Positions 24,121 through 33,412 of a DNA stretch of 62,359 nucleotides are shown here, piece by piece. The notes beneath the pieces were generated by a model. It ran no database searches and had not been told where the DNA came from. It saw only the letters and a program-made list of their open reading frames with translations. This stretch comes from Anaerotignum sp. (GTDB taxonomy: Bacteria > Bacillota > Clostridia > Lachnospirales > Anaerotignaceae): NCBI RefSeq assembly GCF_030625865.1, contig NZ_DAOUQB010000016.1, positions 1 to 62,359 of the forward strand. The letters run 5' to 3'. Each line of letters begins with the position of its first letter. Positions within the stretch are counted from its first letter, which is position 1. Position numbers and translations under genes: made by a program.

Positions 24121-24702
24121 CTAGAGAAACAGAGAAGCCGCACAGTATATTAGTAAGAGTGCCATAATGGTATTGGTACCCTTTGCATATTTGGAAAACA
24201 GTGCTTTAAATGCAGAGCCAAATAAAGCCCAACACAAGGTAAATATAAATCCAATGAATGCAAGTAAAAATGCGAAGAATACTAATTCCAATGTCTTTCC
24301 ATGATAAAACGGTAGTATATATGCCTCCATTGAAACAATGCAATAAATATAGATTTTCGGATTAACAAATTGGAGAGTTAGGCCCGAAATGAATCCACTG
24401 CGTGAATGATCCTCTTCAATGACCGACGAACTTCTTATGGTTTTCCACGCAAGCCAGAGCATATAAAGCGCACCGACAATCAACATTGGCATTTTAATTT
24501 TAGGAATGATTGTGGATAGAGTATTGCAGAAAACAGTGCAAACAAGCATTACAATGGAAAAACCTACCCAGATACCAAGGTTGAATGGAAATGATTTACG
24601 AAAACCAAGCCTACTGGCATTGGACATCGATATAATGTTATTCGGTCCTGGTGTTACAGCGGTTGCAATGGCGTACGATAAAAAATGAATCCAACTAAAC
24701 AT
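24121..24702 (-). CDS. LysE/RhtB-family amino-acid exporter
   Basis: The protein of about 193 residues has six hydrophobic segments and the family signature TPGPNNIISMSNASRLGF in the first loop. GFISGLTLQFVNPKIY is the second conserved block. Members export amino acids or related small molecules. A longer start at 24714 (MEDN) is in frame, but GGAGG (24708-24712 on the plus strand as CCTCC) lies 5 bases before the ATG at 24702, which is preferred. A dead paralogue lies upstream beside the divergent LysR gene, so the regulator may now serve this copy. Confidence 0.9.
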   Translation of the reverse strand: MFSWIHFLSYAIATAVTPGPNNIISMSNASRLGFRKSFPFNLGIWVGFSIVMLVCTVFCNTLSTIIPKIKMPMLIVGALYMLWLAWKTIRSSSVIEEDHSRSGFISGLTLQFVNPKIYIYCIVSMEAYILPFYHGKTLELVFFAFLLAFIGFIFTLCWALFGSAFKALFSKYAKGTNTIMALLLIYCAASLFL

Positions 24703-24949
24703 ATTGTCCTCCATATTGTTTTATTATTATATTAAATTTTTGATCAAAAGTGTTCGTTGCTTTACAGCACCACGCTTTCAAAATTTTTAACAATTGAGCC
24801 AGTATATTACCTAAAGGAAAAACCTCTTCATTTTTTCCGTCAACGCGTGTAAATATCTTTCTTGAAAGGCTATCGAACCACAATATTTTTTTGACCTTTA
24901 ATTCATTTAAATATCAGCAATGTATCATTTTGGTTTTTTGACCAAGCAA

Positions 24950-25198
24950 TGCAAATATATCTTTGGGAATTGTTCATACAGTATTTTTAGTTTATATTGC
25001 GTGAAATCGGCATAAGCCCATAAGGCAGTGAAGAAAAAGCCGTACAGAGGCTCATCACAGCAACGAATCACATATACAGATACCGGCAAAAAAAATCGCT
25101 TCACCTTCCTTGCTGCCATTGGTCATAGACATAATGTTGTTTGAACCGGGCTTATAGGCTGTTAGCAATGTGTAAGTAAAAAATATCGATAAATTCAT
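24950..25198 (-). pseudogene. LysE-family exporter relic
   Basis: From ATG 25198, after a good GGAGG, the frame reads MNLSIFFTYTLLTAYKPGSN and NIMSMTNGSKEG, matching the PGPNNIxSMxNxS signature of the intact gene at 24702. It then runs into a stop. Weak traces of the C-terminal part may continue to about 24950 in another frame. It was divergent from LysR, the usual arrangement for a LysE exporter and its regulator. Confidence 0.7.
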
Positions 25199-25382
25199 AT
25201 TTATGTAACCTCCAATGATATGATTGCCGCTGCAAGAGCCATTGCAAGATGGCTCATAAACATGGTTCCAGTATTGCATTGCGATCATCTCTATGCTATC
25301 ATACCACTAGAATCAAGTTGAGTAAAATCGAATAATTTGAATTTATATTTCAAAATTTTTGAATGGTTTGGAGGCGATTGCC

Positions 25383-26273
25383 ATGGATATGAAATATCTC
25401 AACACATTTAAAACAATTGTTGAGGAAGGCAGCTTTTCAAAAGCCGCAGAAAAGCTTAATTATACACAATCTACAATTACTTTTCAGATTGGTCAGTTGG
25501 AGCAGGAGTTATCCTCCCAGCTATTTGAGAAGATTGGTCGTCGCATGGTGTTGACCAAGGCGGGGGTACAGCTCATCCCTTATGTGAATGATGTATTAAC
25601 ATCCATTGATCGTATGCGATACTTTGAAGATGACTTGGCACAATTCCAAGGTGAGTTAAGTATCGGCATTGCCGAAACGCAGCTATGCTATAAAATGCCG
25701 GATATTTTGAAAGCGTTTCATCAGCAGGCTCCCAACTCCCGGCTGTTGCTCCGTTCCATGAACTGCTATGATATTCGAGATGAGCTTTTAAACGGGACAC
25801 TGGATTTGGGTGTCTTTTACGAAGATGTTGGAGGATTTGGTTCCAATTTGACCACTTATAGGTTGGGGGAATATCCTGTGGTGTTAGTAGTTTCTCCGGA
25901 AATGAAGAATGCTTGGCCTGATTTTATTACCCCAGACAGAAGTATATCCGTTTCCTTTATTATCAATGAAACAAATTGTATTTTTAGACAAATGTTTGAA
26001 CAATATCTACGTGAAAAATCCATAATCATTGACCATACAATTGAGTTATGGAGCATTCCCACAATTAAGAATCTGGTTAAGAACAATGTGGGGATTTCTT
26101 TCCTTCCTAAATTTGCGGTGCAGGAAGAACTCGACCGAGGTGAATTGGTGGAAATACCAATTGACATGGAAAATACAGACATTTCTGCCGTATGTGGTCA
26201 CCATAAAAACAAATGGATTAGTCCATTGATGCAAGCTTTTATTAATCTTTGTGTAAAACCAAACGAAGTATGA
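25383..26273 (+). CDS. LysR-family transcriptional regulator
   Basis: The 296-residue protein has the LysR N-terminal winged helix (FKTIVEEGSFSKAAEKLNYT, then QSTITFQIGQLEQEL) and the periplasmic-binding-like effector domain (LSIGIAE, DLGVFYEDVG, VGISFLPKF). The frame is open from 25359, but GGAGG (25370-25374) lies inside that extension, 8 bases before the ATG at 25383, giving the typical short start MDMKYLNTF. It is divergent from the LysE relic, which was probably its target; the intact LysE gene is about 0.5 kb further on. Confidence 0.93.
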   Translation: MDMKYLNTFKTIVEEGSFSKAAEKLNYTQSTITFQIGQLEQELSSQLFEKIGRRMVLTKAGVQLIPYVNDVLTSIDRMRYFEDDLAQFQGELSIGIAETQLCYKMPDILKAFHQQAPNSRLLLRSMNCYDIRDELLNGTLDLGVFYEDVGGFGSNLTTYRLGEYPVVLVVSPEMKNAWPDFITPDRSISVSFIINETNCIFRQMFEQYLREKSIIIDHTIELWSIPTIKNLVKNNVGISFLPKFAVQEELDRGELVEIPIDMENTDISAVCGHHKNKWISPLMQAFINLCVKPNEV

Positions 26274-26527
26274 TTTTATCAGTGTGCTATTGACAAGTAT
26301 CTGTACATTCTGTTATATGATGAATTGCCAAGTTGATTGCGCTATCTCGTGTAGAAGTGCTTGAATAGGTGTTTTCTAGCCTAAACATTATTTCGTTATC
26401 TCATTTTTCCCTTTTCGAAAACGGCGAAAGCTCTTGTTTTGTTATACGGGGAAAATATACTTCAACTTGTGCAAGGTCATAAATATTTATCGGTATTTGC
26501 CGTAAGCCAATAAAACCCCCAGCAAAA

Positions 26528-27856
26528 CTATTTGCGCTCTATGTTTTCTTTTAATCGTTTCATGTGTTCCTTCATCCTTCGTTCCACACCGCTGTCTGAA
26601 AGCTCATAATAAGTAGTCCCTTCCAATTCATCAGGGAGATATTGCTGTTTCACATAATGATTTGGGTAGGCATGAGCATATTTATAGCCAATTCCGTTTC
26701 CAAGTTCCTTTGAACCGTTATGGGCATCTTTTAAATGAGGAGGAACGGTACGAATTCGCGTATTTTTTACATCCGATAAAGCTTTATCTATTCCGACATA
26801 AGCGGCATTGCTTTTGGGTGCGCAAGCAACATAAGTCACTGCTTGGGCTAGGGGAATGCGTCCTTCCGGTAAGCCGACGAAGTTAACAGCCTGCATGGCA
26901 GCAACAGCCAGTTGAAGGGCATGGGGATCGGCGTTTCCCACATCTTCTGATGCGCAAATAACTACACGGCGGGCGATAAATTTGGGATCTTCTCCGGCGT
27001 AAATCATCTTCGCCAAATAATATAATGCTGCATCTGGATCGGAGCCACGCATGCTTTTGATGAATGCGGAAATGGTGTCATAATGGTTATCTCCGTTTTT
27101 ATCATAATTCAATGCCCGTTTTTGAATACATTCCTCAGCAACAGACAGAGTAATATGAATTTTCCCATTTTTCCCTTTGTCAGTGGTTAGTATGGCAAGT
27201 TCTAAGGCGTTCAAAGCCGTTCTTGCATCACCATTTGCAGTATCAGCAAGAAATGCCAAAGCATCATCATCAATTTCCCCTTGATAAGCTCCCATTCCTC
27301 GCTCAATGTCCTCCATTGCCCAAATTAAGAGTTTTTCAATATCTTTTTGTTCCAGAGGATTTAACTGAAAAATAACGGAACGTGAAACCAAAGCCTTATT
27401 TACTTCAAAATAAGGATTTTCCGTGGTTGCTCCAATTAAAATAATGGTACCATCTTCAACGTGGGGTAGAAGAGCATCTTGCTGCGTTTTATTAAAACGG
27501 TGGATTTCATCAATAAATAATATTGTTTTGGTACCATACATTCCCTGTCGATCTTTTGCATCGGAAACAACATCCTTAATATCTTTGATGCCTGCGGTGG
27601 TTGCATTGATTTGGCGAAACTCGCTTTTCGTTGTATTGGCAACTATTTTTGCAAGGGTTGTTTTCCCTGTGCCGGGAGGGCCGTAAAAGATAACGGAACT
27701 GATTCGATCACCCTTTATGGCACGATATAACAATTTGTCTTTTCCTACAATGTGCTCTTGACCAACAAATTCCTCTAAGGTTTTTGGCCTCATACGAGCG
27801 GCTAGGGGAGAGTCTACATTACCCCTAAGGCTTCTATTATATTCAAAAAGATCCAT
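26528..27856 (-). CDS. rarA: replication-associated recombination protein RarA (MgsA)
   Basis: The 442-residue AAA+ ATPase acts at stalled replication forks. Walker A is GPPGTGKTT, Walker B is LFIDEIHRFN, sensor 1 is GATTENPYFE, and the arginine finger region is ALVSRSVIF. The C-terminal half has the family tetramerisation domain (KSMRGSDPDAALYYLAKMI, then GEDPKFIARRVVICASEDVG). It starts 12 bases after queA, so the two are cotranscribed. AAGGTGG is the ribosome-binding site. Confidence 0.96.
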   Translation of the reverse strand: MDLFEYNRSLRGNVDSPLAARMRPKTLEEFVGQEHIVGKDKLLYRAIKGDRISSVIFYGPPGTGKTTLAKIVANTTKSEFRQINATTAGIKDIKDVVSDAKDRQGMYGTKTILFIDEIHRFNKTQQDALLPHVEDGTIILIGATTENPYFEVNKALVSRSVIFQLNPLEQKDIEKLLIWAMEDIERGMGAYQGEIDDDALAFLADTANGDARTALNALELAILTTDKGKNGKIHITLSVAEECIQKRALNYDKNGDNHYDTISAFIKSMRGSDPDAALYYLAKMIYAGEDPKFIARRVVICASEDVGNADPHALQLAVAAMQAVNFVGLPEGRIPLAQAVTYVACAPKSNAAYVGIDKALSDVKNTRIRTVPPHLKDAHNGSKELGNGIGYKYAHAYPNHYVKQQYLPDELEGTTYYELSDSGVERRMKEHMKRLKENIERK

Positions 27857-27868
27857 CTTTTCACCACC

Positions 27869-28903
27869 TTATGGTTTCGTTAAAAATAAACATGCGTCTC
27901 CAAAGGAAAAGAAACGATATTGTTCTTTTACTGCCTCGGCATAGGCTGCCATGGTCAAATCTTTTCCGACTAAAGCGGAAACCAACATAATTAAAGTGGA
28001 TTCGGGTAAATGGAAATTTGTAATCAAACAATCCACCGCTTTAAACTGATAGCCAGGGTAAATAAAAATTTGTGTCCATCCGCTTTTTGCCTGAATCATT
28101 CCATTTTCATCTGCAACAGATTCCAGGGTTCTTGTGCTTGTTGTTCCTACAGAAAAAATACGCCCCCCATTTTTTTTTGCTTCATTAATTAAATTAGCTT
28201 GATCTTGTTCTACCACATAATATTCGGAGTGCATTTCATGTTCTAAAATATTCTCCGCTTTTACCGGGCGAAAGGTACCTAAGCCAACATGAAGCGTAAC
28301 ATGAGCAATTTTAACACCCATTTCTTCGATTTCTTTTAAAAGCTCTGGAGTAAAATGAAGCCCTGCAGTGGGTGCCGCAGCAGAGCCCTCATGCTTTGCG
28401 TAAACTGTTTGATAACGTTCCTTATCTTCCAAATGATGGGTAATATATGGGGGAAGGGGCATTTCTCCCAGTTCATCCAGAATTGATTCGAAAACGCCTT
28501 CATAGGAAAAACGTATGATACGATTACCACCTTCAATCACTTCCAAAATTTCGGCAACCAATTTGCCATTGCCAAAAGAAATTTTATCACCGGGCTTTGC
28601 TTTTTTTCCGGGGCGTACTAAAACCTCCCATGTATCCATATCCTTTCGGATTAAAAGAAGAATTTCCATTCCGGCACCGGTACCAACACGTTCACCATAT
28701 AAGCGGGCGGGTAAAACACGGGTATCGTTGATTACCAGACAGTCTCCAGCTCGCAAATATTCTTTAATATCACGAAAGTGTTTATGGTGCCACTTTCCCG
28801 TTTCCTTCTCCACAACCAATAATCTGGAGGATGCTCGATCTGCCAAGGGTTCTTGTGCAATCAATTCTTCCGGTAAATCAAAATAAAAATCACTTGTTTT
28901 CAT
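27869..28903 (-). CDS. queA: S-adenosylmethionine:tRNA ribosyltransferase-isomerase QueA
   Basis: The 344-residue cytosolic enzyme transfers and isomerises the ribose of SAM onto 7-aminomethyl-7-deazaguanine in tRNA, giving epoxyqueuosine. Conserved blocks are [12 protein letters not shown] at the N-terminus, [45 protein letters not shown] and [22 protein letters not shown] precedes the ATG. It leads a two-gene unit with rarA. A tgt gene is not in the window. Confidence 0.97.
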   Translation of the reverse strand: MKTSDFYFDLPEELIAQEPLADRASSRLLVVEKETGKWHHKHFRDIKEYLRAGDCLVINDTRVLPARLYGERVGTGAGMEILLLIRKDMDTWEVLVRPGKKAKPGDKISFGNGKLVAEILEVIEGGNRIIRFSYEGVFESILDELGEMPLPPYITHHLEDKERYQTVYAKHEGSAAAPTAGLHFTPELLKEIEEMGVKIAHVTLHVGLGTFRPVKAENILEHEMHSEYYVVEQDQANLINEAKKNGGRIFSVGTTSTRTLESVADENGMIQAKSGWTQIFIYPGYQFKAVDCLITNFHLPESTLIMLVSALVGKDLTMAAYAEAVKEQYRFFSFGDACLFLTKP

Positions 28904-28981
28904 GTTAAACTCCTTAATTCAATTTAATTTTTGCTGATGTTTTTATTCTTTATGAATTTTTAAAACTTTTACAAAGAAATG

Positions 28982-29025
28982 AACAGATAAGTTTATTGAC
29001 AAAGCAATAAAACTTATCTGTTTTT
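28982..29025 (-). terminator. long hairpin between the SpoIID unit and queA
   Basis: AACAGATAAGTTTATTG (28982-28998) pairs with CAATAAAACTTATCTGTT (29005-29022), with one bulged base. T-rich DNA lies on both sides. On the minus strand it would end the SpoIID-like transcript before queA. Confidence 0.7.
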
Positions 29026-29084
29026 GTAAGGTGAATTTATTTATTCCATCAACGCTGGGTTTCTGCAACCTCTTATAAAACATC

Positions 29085-29375
29085 TTATTGCTTTTGTTCA
29101 GTAAAACTTTCTTTTTCCCATTTTTGAATATTCCTTAAAACCTCTTGCCATAATTCAAGTTTACCACACCCCAGAAGAACTTCTTTAATATGTGTTTTAT
29201 CACAAGGGATTTTTCTTGCAGTACCACCGCATCGCAAGCCTTCATCCAAAAACAACCAAAATTCATCACCTTGTGGAGGTTCATAAAGACCTCTATCGGC
29301 AAAATAAACTTTATTTTCGTAGTGATCGGCGAAACCACGCTGCAACAATAAAAAATTTCGTAAATTCATACTCAT
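29085..29375 (-). CDS. hypothetical protein coupled to the SpoIID-like gene
   Basis: This 96-residue protein has no membrane segment or signal peptide. It contains VYFADRGLYEPPQGDEFWLF, CGGTARKIPCDK and LLGCGKLELWQEVL. I do not recognise a family. Its ATG overlaps the stop of the SpoIID-like gene by four bases (ATGA), so translation is coupled and a related role in sporulation or the cell envelope is possible. An ATG two codons further on (29369) is the alternative start. Confidence 0.65.
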   Translation of the reverse strand: MSMNLRNFLLLQRGFADHYENKVYFADRGLYEPPQGDEFWLFLDEGLRCGGTARKIPCDKTHIKEVLLGCGKLELWQEVLRNIQKWEKESFTEQKQ

Positions 29376-31003
29376 CCCTCAATTGTAATACCAGTATAGT
29401 AGTATTTCAAGATTTCTTCGTATGTATAACCTAATTTTGCCATGGATTGTGCACCTTTTTGGCTTAAGCCGACGCCATGACCTCTGCCAACTCCTTCGAA
29501 TTCAAAATTCCCGCTTCTGTCCACTGTGCTGATATTTACTGAATACACCTCATAATTTGAGGATGTACCTGAATTAACAGTTGAAGTAGTTGCACTCGTT
29601 TCTCCGGAAATAGAAATATTTTTGCCATTGAGGGATGCTAAAGTTCCTTCTGTTCTTGCAACAATTCCATATTTTGCGGCGGCTGCCGAAAGGGTTCCTT
29701 CCATTACTGCGGAAGTTTGCTTACTATTTCCACTATTGTCAACATTGCCGTTATAGACACCGATTTCGCCACCCTTACCATTAATGGTAAACATTTTTCC
29801 CGGTAAGCTCCCGCAAGGAGCCGCAGAAAAATAGGTTCGTATGTTTTCCTTGGTTAATGTTTTTGTGCTTTTTGAGCCTATAATCTGCATTTCCTGTATG
29901 CGACCACCTGTAGAAAGCTTGGTAATTACAATATCTTCTGCACTGCCAATGTGCTCTCCTTTAGCAGATAATAAATCATCCAGTTCATCAAGGGTTAGGG
30001 TAGCAGTCCAAGTGTTATCTCCATCTTCTGCGATTTCAGGAACGGCTCTTAAATAAGGCAATTCATAAAGCCAAACATTTTCACTGTTTTCCGTATAGCC
30101 GCCTGTAGATGCGGAAAAATATGCCTCTATGGGTTTTCCGTTATAGCAAGCTACTTCTCCTGAAGTTGCTTCAACAGCTTGGGAGGTTCTTGAAGCTTCT
30201 CCACTATAGCCTTTATAAACCTGGCAATTTGTGGTATCACAAAGTTGATAGCCCAAACTAATATGGGTGTTAAGCATAGTCATAGCATAAGTTCTTGCAG
30301 CAATGGCTTGTGCCTTTAAAGCTTCCATTTCATAGGACTGGGGCATTTCAGAAGGGACAACACCATATAAATAGTCCTCCAAGTCTACAATGTTTACTGC
30401 TGTCATGACAACACCGTTAATGGCAAAGGTAAGCATTCCTCTATAATTTTTTCCGCTTATAACAAAGGTATCATTCGTTTCTGTTCCCATAAATACGGCT
30501 TCCGCTTCCTTGGGAAATAATAGGGATTCCTTGCTGCCCTTCAATTCTATTCCTATAAAATCTCTCACTCTGGATGCACTATATCGGCTTTCTGATTCAA
30601 CTTCTGAAACAGAGCTGTCGGCGATATATACTGTCCATTCGTCATCACCTAAATAAGTAGAAAACGAATCAAAGCCCAAGTGACTCAAGTCGCTTGCCAA
30701 ATCCGAGGCATCCTCTTGATTCATTTCTTCATCAATTGCAATGTATTCTCCTGCGCATAGCACAACAGTGAAACCTGAGCTGGAAGAGATATCCCCATCT
30801 TTATGAAAATCACCATTTTTTTCTGTTCCAATGAGTAGTTCATCTCCGCCCAATGTTACCGAAGTTTTATTTTTACATATACTTTCCAATCCGATTCGCA
30901 CTACTTCCGGTACTTCATATGCGAAGGTTGACTGTGTCATAGCGGAAAACGTTAAGCCCAAAGTCAACGCTGTTATAATTATCTTTTTCATTTTTCTATT
31001 CAT
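29372..31003 (-). CDS. SpoIID/LytB-domain protein
   Basis: The protein of about 543 residues has a signal peptide (basic NRKMKK, hydrophobic core, AFA near residue 29). An SPOR-like segment (SDLASDLSHLGFDSFSTYL) is followed by the SpoIID domain: VVMTAVNIVDLEDYLYGVVP, SEMPQSYEMEALKAQAIAAR, CQVYKGYSGE and AYFSASTGGYTENSENVW. The C-terminal end keeps GRGHGVGLSQKGAQSMA. SpoIID enzymes are lytic transglycosylases that trim glycan strands, in spores during engulfment. The frame is open from 31024, but AGGAGG lies before the ATG at 31003. This is probably a paralogue of true SpoIID, which is shorter. Confidence 0.92.
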   Translation of the reverse strand: MNRKMKKIIITALTLGLTFSAMTQSTFAYEVPEVVRIGLESICKNKTSVTLGGDELLIGTEKNGDFHKDGDISSSSGFTVVLCAGEYIAIDEEMNQEDASDLASDLSHLGFDSFSTYLGDDEWTVYIADSSVSEVESESRYSASRVRDFIGIELKGSKESLLFPKEAEAVFMGTETNDTFVISGKNYRGMLTFAINGVVMTAVNIVDLEDYLYGVVPSEMPQSYEMEALKAQAIAARTYAMTMLNTHISLGYQLCDTTNCQVYKGYSGEASRTSQAVEATSGEVACYNGKPIEAYFSASTGGYTENSENVWLYELPYLRAVPEIAEDGDNTWTATLTLDELDDLLSAKGEHIGSAEDIVITKLSTGGRIQEMQIIGSKSTKTLTKENIRTYFSAAPCGSLPGKMFTINGKGGEIGVYNGNVDNSGNSKQTSAVMEGTLSAAAAKYGIVARTEGTLASLNGKNISISGETSATTSTVNSGTSSNYEVYSVNISTVDRSGNFEFEGVGRGHGVGLSQKGAQSMAKLGYTYEEILKYYYTGITIEG

Positions 31004-31398
31004 AATAATCCTCCTGATTGCCATCAGTTTCTCAGATTCAACTGCCTATTAAGTATACCAAAAATCTACTGTTTTCGATAGAGTATTTAAGCAAAAAAAA
31101 GTATTTTTTATTACAATTGTATTACAAACTTTTTTGTGCAAAAATATTGTTTCCAGTTTAATTACTTCCGGTTACAAATCATGGAAGAATATGACCTTCC
31201 GTATTATTTTACAAAAATGTTTATGGATAAATTAATTTCCTAATTGTTAGTATTAAATAAGAGTTTTATATTTCACTTGTATAGAAACAACCTAATGAAC
31301 TTTCCTTTTTGTATAAGATTTATATAAAAGAATTCAAAAGCTGTGAATGGGATAAGTTTAAAAGAAAAGCAGTAAGGTGATTTTCTAGAGCAGAATAC

Positions 31399-31454
31399 TT
31401 GACAATATCGACAAACGATAATACAATATCCATAGACAATATCATTTATCGATA
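31399..31454 (+). promoter_or_regulatory. PadR promoter with two operator-like inverted repeats
   Basis: TTGACA (31399-31404), a 17-base spacer and TACAAT (31422-31427) form the promoter. The spacer contains the perfect inverted repeat TATCG-ACAAA-CGATA (31406-31420). A second, one-mismatch copy, TATCA-TTTAT-CGATA, is at 31440-31454, with the same half-site spacing. Both lie where a PadR repressor would block transcription of its own operon. From 31004 to 31398 the DNA is very AT-rich and I see nothing else in it except the upstream region of the SpoIID-like gene. Confidence 0.75.
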
Positions 31455-31470
31455 TTAGCGAGGTGATTAT

Positions 31471-31782
31471 TTGGCAAAGAAAGCGTTTGAGGGTTTAACA
31501 GAAAGCATGTACTACATTTTAATGGCTTTTTCCAAAGAAGAAATGTGCGGGATGGATGTCACGCAATATATTGAAGATAAAACAAAGGGTAGGGTGAAAA
31601 TTGGACCTGGAACACTCTATACCATTTTGGCACGGTTTGAAGAAGAGAAGATTATCGAAGAAACAGCGGTTGAGGGAAGAAAGCGAATTTATCGCATTAC
31701 GGAAAGGGGAGTCCAAATGTATGAAGATGAACTTTTGAGGCTAAAAACCTGCATTTTAGATAGTGAGGAGGGGGACTTATGA
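31471..31782 (+). CDS. PadR-family transcriptional regulator
   Basis: The 103-residue protein has the PadR winged helix: YYILMAFSKEEMCGMDVTQY, GPGTLYTILARFEEEK and RKRIYRITERG. It starts at TTG 31471, 5 bases after GAGGTG. The last codons overlap the ATG of the DUF2812 gene by four bases (ATGA). PadR-DUF2812 pairs are common in Firmicutes; the regulator probably represses the pair through the TATCG-N5-CGATA sites. Confidence 0.93.
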   Translation: MAKKAFEGLTESMYYILMAFSKEEMCGMDVTQYIEDKTKGRVKIGPGTLYTILARFEEEKIIEETAVEGRKRIYRITERGVQMYEDELLRLKTCILDSEEGDL

Positions 31783-33014
31783 GGTTCACAATTAGGCTGA
31801 TGCCTATAAGTATATATGAAATTACCAAAGTAGAAGCATATTTTAGCCATATGGCTTCGAAAGGGTTCTTTGTAAAAAAAATAAGAGGCAATCTTGTTAC
31901 TTTTGAAAAAGGTTCTTCGGAAAAAACGCAATATCGATTAGAGCCTGTTAAGAACGAGTATGAGGAACCAGAGCAAGAAATGCTTCTATATTATGAAGAA
32001 CAGGGATGGAAATATATTTGTAAGACGGGTTTCTTTTACCTATATCAATCAACGAGGGACAATGCAACAGAAATTCATACAGACCCGTTTATCCAAGGGG
32101 AGACCTTTGCACATTTGAATAAGAAATTGCAGTTTAATTTCGGGATATCTATAGTGGGCTATTTAATTTTCGGAGGGTTCCTTTTATATTCATCTTTTCA
32201 TTATTATCTTGTTTATTTTAATGTTAAATATATTTCTAGCGTTTCAAATTTGATACTCTTCCCCTTATACTTTTTTGGTATTATTAAGACTTTATGGGAT
32301 TATAGAAAAATGAAAAAGTTGAAGGAACAGCTAGAATCGGGGATAAAAGTTATTCATAATGGAAGCTATAGTCCTTCATTTTGTGAATATTTTGTATTAG
32401 CCATACCTTGGATATTTATTCTTTTCATGGTAGCCATACCCCGATATAGTTCAAATACCTATTGGGAAAAAAACTTATCGGCCTATGCTGGGAAGCTCCC
32501 TACGATTTCCATTAAGGCTTTAGAAACCAGCCCTGATTTTTCTGTCAAAGATAGTAGTGATTTTTCTGTTGAATATGACAGTAATCTTGCTACGAAATTT
32601 GCAAGAGAAGATATAAGCTATATTTCCTATCATTGGTCCGAATTGGCGCCAGATGTTTATTATATAGGGGATCAAGGAAAGATTGAGGGGAAAGAAAGCA
32701 CAGATCAAACAGAAACCTATGAGCCTTTCTTAGAAACGGAATATTATCGTATGCGGTTTCAGTTTCTTGCTAAAGTTCTTTATAAAGAGTTGCTAGATAA
32801 TAAATTACACAGAAACCACTATGAGAAAATTCAATATCATGAACTAACCCAAGTGGAATTTGATGAGGCAACGCTGGTTTTAGCAGACGGTTCCCAAATG
32901 CTCTTTGCAAGAATAGGTGAAAAAGTCGTTTTTATCCAATATCATGGTCAAAAAGATCTTGAAACGGCAATAGATCAGATTTATAAAGCAATAATTGATT
33001 TTGAAAAAGCATAA
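31779..33014 (+). CDS. DUF2812 membrane protein
   Basis: The 411-residue protein begins with the DUF2812 domain (ITKVEAYFSHMASKGFFVKK, YYEEQGWKYICKTGFFYLY). Three or four hydrophobic segments follow at about 125-150, 157-172 and 208-225. The C-terminal 190 residues are hydrophilic and acidic; no motif was recognised there. Partners are PadR-type regulators; the signal and the function are unknown. It overlaps the PadR stop, so it depends on that operon. Confidence 0.85.
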   Translation: MRFTIRLMPISIYEITKVEAYFSHMASKGFFVKKIRGNLVTFEKGSSEKTQYRLEPVKNEYEEPEQEMLLYYEEQGWKYICKTGFFYLYQSTRDNATEIHTDPFIQGETFAHLNKKLQFNFGISIVGYLIFGGFLLYSSFHYYLVYFNVKYISSVSNLILFPLYFFGIIKTLWDYRKMKKLKEQLESGIKVIHNGSYSPSFCEYFVLAIPWIFILFMVAIPRYSSNTYWEKNLSAYAGKLPTISIKALETSPDFSVKDSSDFSVEYDSNLATKFAREDISYISYHWSELAPDVYYIGDQGKIEGKESTDQTETYEPFLETEYYRMRFQFLAKVLYKELLDNKLHRNHYEKIQYHELTQVEFDEATLVLADGSQMLFARIGEKVVFIQYHGQKDLETAIDQIYKAIIDFEKA

Positions 33015-33099
33015 CATATACAAAATTGGGAAGCAAATGAACTTTTGTTTCCTTTTTTTTCACTTCACCATGTGATTTTTATGAAATTTGTTTTTTACC

Positions 33100-33380
33100 T
33101 TGACTTTCTTTTTTGTTGTGATAAAATAATTTTGATATAGAAAGAATAAATAGCTATGAAGGTGAAAAGTATACAAATAACTGGCAGCAGAGAAAAAGCG
33201 TCATCGGCTGAAAGCGCTTTTGGCACAGGAGTTTGTAGAAGTTCCCACCGGAGCTGGTTTTCTGAACAATAGTAGGAAAATCCGATTCATGCTCGTTACG
33301 CATTAGAGTGCCTGTGTTTGCAGGAATTTGGGTGGTACCACGGAAGTCTTCGTCCCTTTGTCGGATGAGGGCTATTTTTT
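33100..33380 (+). promoter_or_regulatory. T-box riboswitch of pheS-pheT, with promoter
   Basis: The promoter is TTGACT (33100-33105), a 16-base spacer and TAAAAT (33122-33127). The leader has AGAGA and GGCTGAAAGC elements of stem I, a specifier codon TTC (Phe) at 33242-33244, eight bases before GGAG, and the T-box itself, TTTGGGTGGTACCACGG (33327-33343). A hairpin ending in a run of eight T follows (about 33350-33380). Uncharged tRNA-Phe should stabilise the antiterminator and raise pheST expression. Confidence 0.9.
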
Positions 33381-33412
33381 TTATGGCAAAAGTAATTGAG
33401 AGGAGAAACGCT

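Noticed and set aside
24695-24883. Minus-strand 62-codon frame upstream of LysE
   Set aside because: It overlaps the LysE start and promoter region and has no recognised family or ribosome-binding site.
26290-26330. TTGACA followed by TATATGATG, a promoter-like pair on the plus strand
   Set aside because: The spacing is loose and no plus-strand gene follows; rarA lies on the opposite strand.
33308-33412. Upstream extension of pheS in frame
   Set aside because: These bases form the T-box and terminator of the leader; a good ribosome-binding site precedes ATG 33413, and the family start fits there.
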